Below the pieces are notes generated by a model. That model did not search any database. It saw nothing but the letters and a program-made list of their open reading frames with translations, and was not told where the DNA came from. From positions 1-64,000 of the forward strand of contig NZ_SNXB01000010.1 of the NCBI RefSeq assembly GCF_004362055.1: DNA of 64,000 nt. Direction: 5' to 3'. Position 1 is the first letter of the stretch. Each line of letters begins with the position of its first letter. Source of the stretch: Flavobacterium sp. 245. GTDB taxonomy: Bacteria > Bacteroidota > Bacteroidia > Flavobacteriales > Flavobacteriaceae. The translations under genes and the position numbers were made by a program. Below, piece after piece: positions 34,136 through 42,755 of the stretch.

Positions 34136-35929
34136 ATGAAAATAAATATTCTTGCATTTCTTGTGTTTTTTGTAGCGCATTCGCAAAATGTAACTAAAAA
34201 AAATATTGACGTTTTAGTAATAGGAGGAACCACTAGCGGAACTTCTGCAGGTATTTCGTCTGCCAGATTAGGAGCACAAACGCTTATTGTAGAAGAGTCT
34301 CCTTGGATTGGTGGTATGTTCACCTCTCAAGGTGTAGGTGCCTGCGACGGAAATCATAATCTTGATTCGGGAATCTGGTATGAGTTTAGAGATGCTTTAA
34401 GAACGCATTATGGAGGCGCAGCCGCTTTAGAAACAGGCTGGGTAAGCAATACTTTGTTTGAGCCTTCTGTTGGAAATATGATTTTTAATAAAATGGCTTC
34501 AAAGGAAAAGAAATTAGAAATTATTCATGGTTTTTATGTTGTAACGATTAAAAAATCCGGAAATAAAGTTATTGGCGCTACTTTCAAAAATGATAAGAAT
34601 GATGTATTAGAGGTTACTGCAAAAGTTACTATTGATGCAACTGATATTGGCGATAGCCTGAAAATTGCCGGAGCAGCTTACAGACTAGGTATGGATTCGA
34701 AGACGGAAACTAAAGAAGTAAATGCTCCTTTGAAAGCGAATAATATTGTCCAGGATTTGACATGGGTTGCGATATTAAAAGACTACGGAGTTGGTACTGA
34801 TAAGACAATAGCTAAACCAGAAAACTATGATGCAAATCATTTTGCAGGTTCATGTACTGAAACAGTTGACAATAAGCAAATTGATTGCGATAAAATGTTG
34901 AGCTACGGAAAGTTGCCTAACAATAAATACATGATCAACTGGCCTAAAAAAGGGAATGACGTTTACTTGAATGTTATTGAAATGTCTAGAGAAGATAGAA
35001 ATAAAGAATTGTTAAAAGCAAGAAATTACACTTTGCAGTTTGTTTATTACATTCAGAAAGATTTGGGTTATAAAAATTTAGGCTTGGCTGACGACGAATT
35101 TAACACATCAGATTTATTAGCTTATGCACCATACCATAGAGAAGGCCGAAGATTAAAAGGAGTTTCTTTTTTAAGTTATAATCATGTTGCAGAGCCTTAC
35201 AATCAAAAAGAAGCTTTATATAAAACCGGAATTTCTGTTGGCGATTATCCAGTAGATCATCATCATAACCAAAATCCAGATGCCCCACATGTAGGTTTCC
35301 CTCCTGTGCCGTCTTATAATATTCCTTTAGGATCATTGATTCCTGAAAAAGTTGATGGTTTTATTGTTTCAGATAAAGCGATTTCAGTTTCAAATCTTAT
35401 TAATGGTGCAACTCGTTTACAGCCAGTTGTACTTTTAACTGGTCAAGCGGCAGGAACTCTTGCAGCTCTTGCAGCAAATAAAAATCAGGAAGTTCGCAAT
35501 GTTTCGGTTAGAAGCGTGCAACAATCTTTATTAGATCAAAAAGCGTATATCATGCCAATTTTTGATGTAAAACCAACTGATCCTGCTTTTGAAACAATAC
35601 AAAAAATTTCGGCTACCGGAATTTTAAAAACTAAAGGTGAAAGCTATCAATGGGCAAACAGAACCTGGTTTTATCCAGATGCAACAATCAGCATTCAGGA
35701 ATTTACAGAAGGATTAAATCAATTTGATAAAAAAAACAAGATTGTTAAAAATCAAGAGAAACTGACGGAAGCAAAAGCAGTTGAGATTTTAACAAAGGCT
35801 GGAGGAAATTTCAAAAACAAAGAAAAGTATTCAACTAAATTAATTACAAAGAAAGAGCTGGCAATTCTTATCAATGAAAGTTTAAATCCATTTTCAAAAG
35901 AGATTGATTTTTCAGGTAACAATAAATAA
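34136..35929 (+). CDS. Secreted FAD-dependent oxidoreductase with SLH-like tail
   Basis: A 597-residue protein with a signal peptide (MKINILAFLVFFVAHSQ). The FAD-binding Rossmann motif is VLVIGGTTSGTSAG with the acidic end of strand two at LIVEES. Family traits of PF12831 include GGMFTSQGVGACDG, DATDIGDSLKIAGA and NGATRLQPVVLLTGQAAG. Residues from about 482 (DPAFETIQKISATGIL then WFYPDATISIQEF) resemble an S-layer-homology repeat. Members are found in many Bacteroidota glycan loci, but the reaction is not established. Export of a flavoprotein from a cytoplasmic-type fold is unusual. It sits between the acetyltransferase and SGNH genes, with gaps of 34 and 23 bases. Confidence 0.88.
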   Translation: MKINILAFLVFFVAHSQNVTKKNIDVLVIGGTTSGTSAGISSARLGAQTLIVEESPWIGGMFTSQGVGACDGNHNLDSGIWYEFRDALRTHYGGAAALETGWVSNTLFEPSVGNMIFNKMASKEKKLEIIHGFYVVTIKKSGNKVIGATFKNDKNDVLEVTAKVTIDATDIGDSLKIAGAAYRLGMDSKTETKEVNAPLKANNIVQDLTWVAILKDYGVGTDKTIAKPENYDANHFAGSCTETVDNKQIDCDKMLSYGKLPNNKYMINWPKKGNDVYLNVIEMSREDRNKELLKARNYTLQFVYYIQKDLGYKNLGLADDEFNTSDLLAYAPYHREGRRLKGVSFLSYNHVAEPYNQKEALYKTGISVGDYPVDHHHNQNPDAPHVGFPPVPSYNIPLGSLIPEKVDGFIVSDKAISVSNLINGATRLQPVVLLTGQAAGTLAALAANKNQEVRNVSVRSVQQSLLDQKAYIMPIFDVKPTDPAFETIQKISATGILKTKGESYQWANRTWFYPDATISIQEFTEGLNQFDKKNKIVKNQEKLTEAKAVEILTKAGGNFKNKEKYSTKLITKKELAILINESLNPFSKEIDFSGNNK

Positions 35930-35952
35930 AAAGTAAAAATTAGATTTTCAGC

Positions 35953-36612
35953 ATGTTAAAGTTAATTACCATTTATTTTTCGACTCTTTTCTGCGGTGTA
36001 TTTGCTCAGGAAGTAAAGCAAAATTTTCATAATTATTTTTATGATCAAAGACGCTCTTTCTTTGAATCAATGCCTACTGGCAAAAATGAAGTCATTTTGT
36101 TAGGCGATAGTATTACAAATTGTGCCAACTGGGATGAAATATTTTCAGGACAGAATGTTAGGAACAGAGGAATTTCCGGCGACATAACATTAGGCGTTTT
36201 AGACCGAATGGATGAAATAGTGAAACGACAGCCTAAGAAAATTTTCATCTTGATCGGAATAAATGATATAGCATTGAATCTGGATAAGGAAATAATACTA
36301 AGCAATTATCAAAAAATAATATCAAAAATAAAACGTGATAGTCCTAAAACGTTAATCTATATTCAAAGCATTTTGCCTACTAATGACGAGTTCAGTACGT
36401 TCAAAAATCATCAGGGAAAAATGAATGTGGTAAAAGAAGTGAATTTAGATTTGGATAATTTGGCTAAACAAAACAAAGTATTCTTTCTGAATATTTTCCC
36501 TGAGTTTTTAGATGATCAGGGAAAGTTAAGCAAAGAATATACAAATGATGGTTTGCACCTTTTGGGAAATGGATATCTGCGATGGGCTTCTATTCTTAAA
36601 AAATACATTTAA
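35953..36612 (+). CDS. SGNH/GDSL esterase
   Basis: A secreted 219-residue SGNH hydrolase with a signal peptide (MLKLITIYFSTLFCGVFAQ). Block I is LLGDSITN with nucleophile Ser53, block II has the Gly of RGISGD, block III is GINDI with its Asn, and block V is NDGLHLLGNGY with the Asp-His pair. It resembles PAF-acetylhydrolase-like carbohydrate esterases that remove O-acetyl groups from sugars. In this locus it probably strips O-acetyl esters from the glycan or its oligosaccharides before the glycosidases act (inference). It is the fourth gene of the operon. Confidence 0.9.
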   Translation: MLKLITIYFSTLFCGVFAQEVKQNFHNYFYDQRRSFFESMPTGKNEVILLGDSITNCANWDEIFSGQNVRNRGISGDITLGVLDRMDEIVKRQPKKIFILIGINDIALNLDKEIILSNYQKIISKIKRDSPKTLIYIQSILPTNDEFSTFKNHQGKMNVVKEVNLDLDNLAKQNKVFFLNIFPEFLDDQGKLSKEYTNDGLHLLGNGYLRWASILKKYI

Positions 36613-36647
36613 CAACATATAAACTTAAACTTAAATAACGACGATTA

Positions 36648-37850
36648 ATGTTAAAAACAAAAAATATAGAAAATCTAGAGCATCTTCAGGATGTTGATTT
36701 GACAGCATACGCTACGCTTTACCAGAAAGAATTATTAGAACAAATTATTCCATTTTGGGATAAAAACTCTATTGACAGTGAATTTGGTGGTTATTTTACT
36801 TGTTTAGATCGACAAGGAAAAGTTTATGATACAGATAAATTTATCTGGCTTCAGGGGAGACAAGTCTGGACTTATGCAATGCTTTACAACAATGTCGAAA
36901 AAAAGCAGGAATGGCTGGATACGTCGCTTCATGGTGCCGATTTTCTTATAAAAAATGGACGTGATAAAGAAGGAAACTGGTATTTTTCTTTGAACCAAAA
37001 AGGAGAAGCCCTTGTTGAGCCGTACAATATTTTTTCAGATTGTTTTGCTGCAATGGCTTTTGGCGAATTGTATAAAGCAACTAAGAATCCAGAACACAAG
37101 GAAATTGCCGTTACTACTTACAATAATATTTTGGCGAGACAAAATAATCCTAAAGGCAAATGGAATAAAATTCATGAAGGTACTAGAGAATTAAAAAGCT
37201 TCTCACTTCCTATGATTTTATGTAATCTTTCATTACTGCTTGAAGAAGTAATTGGTAAAGAAGTTGTAGATCAAATGGTACCGCCATTAATTGAGGATAT
37301 CATGACAAACTTTTTGAACAAGGAGCATGGTATTATTATGGAAAATGTTTATACAACAGGAGAATTTAGCGACAGTTTTGAAGGAAGAGTTGTAAATCCT
37401 GGTCACGGAAATGAGTCCATGTGGTTTTTAATGGATATTGCTGTTCGTTACAACAAACAGGATTTAATTAAACAATGCGAAGAAATACTAACTCGTACAA
37501 CAGAGTTTGGATGGGATAAAGAATTCGGGGGTATTTACTATTTTCTAGACATTCAGGGACATCCAACTCAGGAATTACAATGGAACCAAAAGCTTTGGTG
37601 GGTACATATTGAAACAATGATTTCTTTTGCCAAAGCTTATAAATTGACTGGAAACGAAAAATCAAAAGAATGGTTTTTAAAACTTCACGATTATACTTGG
37701 AATCACTTTAGAGACACTGAGTTTCAAGGGGAGTGGTTTGGCTATCTTACCAGAGAAGGCAAGCCATTGCTAGAAGCAAAAGGCGGTAAATGGAAAGGGT
37801 GTTTCCATGTGCCTCGAGGATTATACGAATTATGGAAAACACTTAAATAA
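36648..37850 (+). CDS. N-acylglucosamine 2-epimerase family protein
   Basis: A 400-residue cytoplasmic (alpha/alpha)6-barrel epimerase of the AGE / renin-binding-protein type. IWLQGRQVWTYAMLYN, NPGHGNESMWFLMD, WNQKLWWVHIETM, GEWFGYLTREGKP and WKGCFHVPRGLYE match the animal GlcNAc 2-epimerase blocks, including the conserved His positions. This favours interconversion of GlcNAc and ManNAc over cellobiose 2-epimerisation. There is no signal peptide, so the free sugar must be imported first. In sialic-acid loci this enzyme follows sialate lyase; no lyase is present here, so ManNAc may come directly from the glycan or from ManNAc-containing fragments. Confidence 0.92.
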   Translation: MLKTKNIENLEHLQDVDLTAYATLYQKELLEQIIPFWDKNSIDSEFGGYFTCLDRQGKVYDTDKFIWLQGRQVWTYAMLYNNVEKKQEWLDTSLHGADFLIKNGRDKEGNWYFSLNQKGEALVEPYNIFSDCFAAMAFGELYKATKNPEHKEIAVTTYNNILARQNNPKGKWNKIHEGTRELKSFSLPMILCNLSLLLEEVIGKEVVDQMVPPLIEDIMTNFLNKEHGIIMENVYTTGEFSDSFEGRVVNPGHGNESMWFLMDIAVRYNKQDLIKQCEEILTRTTEFGWDKEFGGIYYFLDIQGHPTQELQWNQKLWWVHIETMISFAKAYKLTGNEKSKEWFLKLHDYTWNHFRDTEFQGEWFGYLTREGKPLLEAKGGKWKGCFHVPRGLYELWKTLK

Positions 37851-37885
37851 ACTAATTAACTAACCAATTCTAAATAATTTTAACT

Positions 37886-40800
37886 ATGAAAAAAATGATA
37901 TTTTTTTTACTGTTTTGTTTGTCCTCAGTAGCGATACAGGCGCAATCAAAACAATTAAAAGGATCAGTTGTTGACCCAGACGGTATGCCATTAATTGGGG
38001 CTAACATTGTTGTCGAAGGATCGAAAGAAGCAACTTCTACAGATTTTGACGGAAATTTTCAAATTACAGTGCCTTCGGGCAAAAATGCGATCATTGTCAG
38101 CTACATGGGGCACAAAGATATTACTGTTGATATAACAGGAAAAACAACTGTAAAGGTAAAAATGCAGGCAATTGCAAATCAAATGCAGGAGGTTGTAGTT
38201 GTTGGTTATGGTACTCAGAAAAAAGAAACCATAACAGGTGCCCTTGGAATTGTTAAAGGTGCTGACCTTAATAAAAGAGCTGTTGCATCTATGTCTACAG
38301 CTTTGCAGGGGCAAATTGCTGGGGTAACAGTACAACAAACTTCAGGAGAACCCGGTTCAGATGGAGCTAACATTCGTATTAGAGGTATTGGTTCTGTAAA
38401 TTCAAATACGTATCCGCTAGTTTTAGTAGATGGTATTGAAATGGATATGAATCAAGTTGATATGAACACAGTTGAATCTGTTTCGGTATTAAAAGATGCG
38501 GCTTCAGCTTCTATCTACGGTTCAAGAGCTTCAAATGGAGTTATTCTTATTACTACAAAAAGAGGTAAAGAAGGAAAAATGAAAGTACTTCTTGATTCGT
38601 ACACAACGATTCAGACACCTACTAATATGCCAAAGGTTGTAAAAGCAGCAGATTATCTTCAGTCTGAATTAAATTCTTTTGACAATGCAGGTATTGTAAT
38701 TCCTGCAGATCAAAGAGCGGCAAGAGAACAAATGATTGCAGATCAAAGAGCTTATAAACCAGACAATTGGAACAGATATGATACAGATTGGAAAGAGGCT
38801 ACTGTAAAAAACAGTGCCTTGATGACAAACAACAACGTTACTTTATCTGGCGGTGCTAAGGATATAAAATATTTTGGAGCTTTAACATCTCTTAATCAAG
38901 GCGGTTTAATCGAGAATAACAATTATAAACGTATCAATGTTAGATTAAATACTGATGCTAATATTAATAGCTGGTTAAAATTAAACAATGAGATTTCATA
39001 TAGAACTTCAACGCAGGTAACTCCTGGGATTTCATCACCAAAAGGGATTATCAATAAATCATTATATATGTTGCCAACGCTTTCGGCAGTTAGAGAGTTA
39101 GATGGTAATTGGGGATATGGAAAAAATGGTGATAATCCGGTAGCTAATGCCGAAGCTTCTGGACGAAACACAGTAGAAAGACCAGAAATATTATTGAATG
39201 CAACTTTGATTGCAACACCAGTAAAAGACTTAGAAATTTTAGGCCAATACAGCTATAGAAAAACAGAGGCTAGAGCAACTTATATTACTACACCATATTT
39301 AACTTCTTTGAAAGGTGTCGTGCAAGGTTATTATCCAGGTAGAGACGGAGTAACAGAACTATACAATGAGAACTTCAGAAACTATTTTAGAGCTCAGGCT
39401 TCGTATGCTAAAAATTTTGGTGAGCACGAAACTAAATTAATGGTGGGTACGCAAAGCGAAAATAACGAAGCAAGGGATTTTAGCGCAAGCAAAAATGGTT
39501 TTGATCTTGAAAGATATTATTTAGTAAACGGAGACGGTGCTACGGCATCAGCAACGGGAGGAGCATCAGAATGGGCAATGTCATCTTTCTATGGAAGATT
39601 TAACTACAATTATAATAGCAAATATTTATTCGAAGTCAGCGGACGTTATGATGGTTCTTCTCGTTTTGTAGAAGGCAAAAAATGGGGTTTCTTCCCGTCT
39701 TTTTCAGCGGGATGGATTATAAGTAAAGAAAAATTCATGGAACCTATTTTAGATTATGTAAGTGATTTTAAATTAAGAGCTTCTGTAGGAACTTTAGGAA
39801 ATCAGGACATTGGAAATTATCCTTATGCATCAACGATTCAGGCTGGTTATAGCTACTGGATTGACAAACAATTGGCACAAGGTGTTGCACAAACAGCACT
39901 ATCGAATCCAAATATAACTTGGGAAAAATCAAGACAAACCAATTTTGGTTTAGATGCGACTTTCTTCAAAAGAAAACTTTCAGCAACTTTTGATTATTAC
40001 ATAAAAGATATTTATGATATGCTTATGGTTTATCCAGTACCTTATTATGTTGGACTTAACGCAACATACAGTAATGCAGGAGACATGCAAAACAAAGGTT
40101 GGGAAACAACTATTTCATATAAAAGCAATGTAGGAGAATTTAACTACAGCATTACAGCAGCACTTAGTAATAACGAAAATGAGATTACTAAACTATATGG
40201 TCCAAACTCAGATAGATCAGTAACGGTTGGATATCCAAATGGTGGAATCTGGGGTTACAAAACAGATGGATATTATGTTGATGCAGCTGACGTCGCCAAT
40301 TCACCAAAATTGTCAAGTGCAGCAAAACCTGGATACGTTAAATATGTAAAAATGGATCCGAGTGGTTTGAATCCAAATCAAATTACAGAGAATGATAAAG
40401 TATACTTAGGAGATCCTTTTCCACATTATGAGTATAGCGTAAACTTGACTGCAAGCTACAAAAATTTTGATTTTACTTGCTTTTGGCAGGGAGTTGGAGA
40501 AAGAAAGGTTGTTATGAGTGGTATTGGAGTTAGACCATTTTTTAACGGATCTAACTTATTTACACACCAATTGGATTCTTGGACACCGGATAACCAAGAT
40601 GCAGAATATCCTATTTTAGTTCCAGAAGCTAACTCTGCAGATAACTTTGTTACATCTGACAAATGGGTGAAAAATGGAGCATATCTAAGATTAAAAAATA
40701 TTGTGATTGGATATAGCTTGCCAAAATCATTTTTGACTAAGACAAAAATTGATAATGTTCGTTTTTATGTAAGTGGACAAAATTTATGGACATTAAGTCA

Positions 40801-40906
40801 TTTTTACGCTGGATATGATCCTGAGGTAAATTATGGAGGAAGTTTGGGTGGTGAATTCTATCCAATTATGCAGACTATAACATTTGGTGCTAATTTAAAA
40901 TTTTAA
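37886..40906 (+). CDS. SusC-family TonB-dependent transporter of the amino-sugar locus
   Basis: An outer-membrane importer of 1006 residues. It has a signal peptide to IQAQ (residue 20), a carboxypeptidase-regulatory-like domain (about 24-95; LKGSVVDPDGMPLIGAN), TonB-box-like VVVVGYG (103-109), plug (about 110-225; GSRASNGVILITTKRG) and a barrel ending FGANLKF. The SusD partner begins after only four bases. It lies in the middle of an operon whose other products act on N-acetylhexosamines, so the imported ligand is probably an amino-sugar oligosaccharide. All domains are intact. Confidence 0.95.
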   Translation: MKKMIFFLLFCLSSVAIQAQSKQLKGSVVDPDGMPLIGANIVVEGSKEATSTDFDGNFQITVPSGKNAIIVSYMGHKDITVDITGKTTVKVKMQAIANQMQEVVVVGYGTQKKETITGALGIVKGADLNKRAVASMSTALQGQIAGVTVQQTSGEPGSDGANIRIRGIGSVNSNTYPLVLVDGIEMDMNQVDMNTVESVSVLKDAASASIYGSRASNGVILITTKRGKEGKMKVLLDSYTTIQTPTNMPKVVKAADYLQSELNSFDNAGIVIPADQRAAREQMIADQRAYKPDNWNRYDTDWKEATVKNSALMTNNNVTLSGGAKDIKYFGALTSLNQGGLIENNNYKRINVRLNTDANINSWLKLNNEISYRTSTQVTPGISSPKGIINKSLYMLPTLSAVRELDGNWGYGKNGDNPVANAEASGRNTVERPEILLNATLIATPVKDLEILGQYSYRKTEARATYITTPYLTSLKGVVQGYYPGRDGVTELYNENFRNYFRAQASYAKNFGEHETKLMVGTQSENNEARDFSASKNGFDLERYYLVNGDGATASATGGASEWAMSSFYGRFNYNYNSKYLFEVSGRYDGSSRFVEGKKWGFFPSFSAGWIISKEKFMEPILDYVSDFKLRASVGTLGNQDIGNYPYASTIQAGYSYWIDKQLAQGVAQTALSNPNITWEKSRQTNFGLDATFFKRKLSATFDYYIKDIYDMLMVYPVPYYVGLNATYSNAGDMQNKGWETTISYKSNVGEFNYSITAALSNNENEITKLYGPNSDRSVTVGYPNGGIWGYKTDGYYVDAADVANSPKLSSAAKPGYVKYVKMDPSGLNPNQITENDKVYLGDPFPHYEYSVNLTASYKNFDFTCFWQGVGERKVVMSGIGVRPFFNGSNLFTHQLDSWTPDNQDAEYPILVPEANSADNFVTSDKWVKNGAYLRLKNIVIGYSLPKSFLTKTKIDNVRFYVSGQNLWTLSHFYAGYDPEVNYGGSLGGEFYPIMQTITFGANLKF

Positions 40907-40910
40907 CAAA

Positions 40911-42755
40911 ATGAATTTAATCAAAAAAACAATATTAGGATTAGCCCTTGTTATAGGGTTTGGATCTTGTGATGATTATATTGACAAAGAACCTTTAAGT
41001 GATTATTTATCATCTAACTTTTACAACAATGAAGCCGCTATAAAACAAGGAACCAATGGTGCTTACCAGAGTTTGTACATGGAGACAAGCCAGTTGCCTT
41101 TTTTTACTTTATATGATATGTACACCCCAATGGGTATTGAACGTGCCGATAATAATGCTATTGGAGTGAACAATGTTGCGCTCGAAAATAATTTTATGGT
41201 CGAAGCACAATGGGCAAATTTTTATAAAGGAGTTGCAAGAGCCAACACTGTTTTAGAAGGTTCACAACCTTACTTGAGTGAATTAAGCGATAAAGGAAAA
41301 CAATATCTTGCAGAGATTAAGGTCATTAGAGCGACGCACTATCATTATTTGACAGCTTTGTACGGAGATGTACCGTTTTTTACCAAATCGGTAACTGCGG
41401 AAGAACAGAAGGCAATTGCCAGAACACCTTGGACAGAAATTGTTGATTATTTATTGAATGATTTAGAAGATGCTAGTAAACAATTGCCATGGCAAGCAAC
41501 AGAATTTGGAAGAATTGACAGATCATACGCTTTAGGTCTAAAAGCAAGAATGGCATTGTATGCAGGATCTTGGTGTAAAGAAGGTTATGGTGAGAAAGGA
41601 GTAAAAGATCCAGCCAAAGCAGCTGTTTATTTTGATATTGCCGCGCAAACAGCAAAACGTATTATGGCAGAATCGGGCAGAGCATTGGATCCAAATTTTG
41701 ATGATTTATTTACAAGAGCCGGGCAACTTACTGGTGCAGCAAAAAAGGAAAACATATTTGCTCTTGCCTACTCAGATCAGTCATCTAAAAAGACACATTA
41801 TCAATCATTCGGAGAAATGGCTAGAACTGTTGGCGGACAATCAGGAAGATTCCCAACTCAGTTATTAGTTGATACTTATGAAATGGCTAACGGAAAAAGA
41901 ATTGACGAGCCAGGTTCAGGATACGATCCTAAAAACCCATTTGCAAATAGAGATCCTCGTTTAAAACTTACAATATACACACACAAAGACAGAATTATTG
42001 CTAATAATGGTGGTGTGAAACTTAATATTGTGATGGAATTGTATAAACCGACAACTTTGTCATTTGATGCTGCGGGTAATTCAACATCAATTTCAAATCT
42101 TGATTATACTGGATCTGTAGCGCAATATGGTTACATTCAAAGTGGTGTAGGATACTTGTGGAGAAAATACAATTATTTTAATGATGAAATTGTATCGGAA
42201 CCTTCTTATAATATATTGATGATGCGTTATGCTGAAATTTTATTAATATATGCCGAAGCAAAAATCGAGTTAAACCAGATAGATGGCTCCGTTCTTAGTG
42301 CTATCAATGAAGTAAGAAGCAGAGTAAATATGCCAGGAACAACATCAGTAGATCCTGCTAAACTTAGACAATTGGTGCGCAGAGAGCGTAAAGTAGAATT
42401 TGCAAGAGAAACCGGTTTGCACTTTTTTGATATGAGACGTTGGAGAACCGGAGCTTTAGAGAATGCCGAAAAAACATACGGATTCCCAATAGCAACGGGT
42501 GTAAATGCCGCAACTAATACGTATCCTGACGGTTATACTCAAGTAACACCAGATATGGTTCCTTCTTATGGAGCGGCTGGTTCTGCCAGAGATTTAAACG
42601 ATTTGGCTTTGTATGCAGCATACGGTTCAAAATTGCGTCAAAGAGATGCTGACAGACCAAATAACTGGAAAGACAGATATTATTTATGGCCAATACCACA
42701 GGTTGAAAGAAATAAAGCTCCGTGGCTAAATCAAAATGATGGATATGGACAATAA
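40911..42755 (+). CDS. SusD/RagB-family lipoprotein of the amino-sugar locus
   Basis: A 614-residue SusD/RagB glycan-binding lipoprotein with Cys20 in GFGSC. The N-terminal part (DDYIDKEPLSDYLSSNFYNNE), TPR helices, the conserved RYAEILLIYAEAKIEL, the RRERKVEFARE-type element, and the end segment WPIPQVERNKAPWLNQN are all present. It forms the lid of the SusC barrel encoded just before it. The following gene starts inside its last codons, an overlap of 20 bases, which suggests coupled translation of the surface complex with that protein. Confidence 0.95.
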   Translation: MNLIKKTILGLALVIGFGSCDDYIDKEPLSDYLSSNFYNNEAAIKQGTNGAYQSLYMETSQLPFFTLYDMYTPMGIERADNNAIGVNNVALENNFMVEAQWANFYKGVARANTVLEGSQPYLSELSDKGKQYLAEIKVIRATHYHYLTALYGDVPFFTKSVTAEEQKAIARTPWTEIVDYLLNDLEDASKQLPWQATEFGRIDRSYALGLKARMALYAGSWCKEGYGEKGVKDPAKAAVYFDIAAQTAKRIMAESGRALDPNFDDLFTRAGQLTGAAKKENIFALAYSDQSSKKTHYQSFGEMARTVGGQSGRFPTQLLVDTYEMANGKRIDEPGSGYDPKNPFANRDPRLKLTIYTHKDRIIANNGGVKLNIVMELYKPTTLSFDAAGNSTSISNLDYTGSVAQYGYIQSGVGYLWRKYNYFNDEIVSEPSYNILMMRYAEILLIYAEAKIELNQIDGSVLSAINEVRSRVNMPGTTSVDPAKLRQLVRRERKVEFARETGLHFFDMRRWRTGALENAEKTYGFPIATGVNAATNTYPDGYTQVTPDMVPSYGAAGSARDLNDLALYAAYGSKLRQRDADRPNNWKDRYYLWPIPQVERNKAPWLNQNDGYGQ

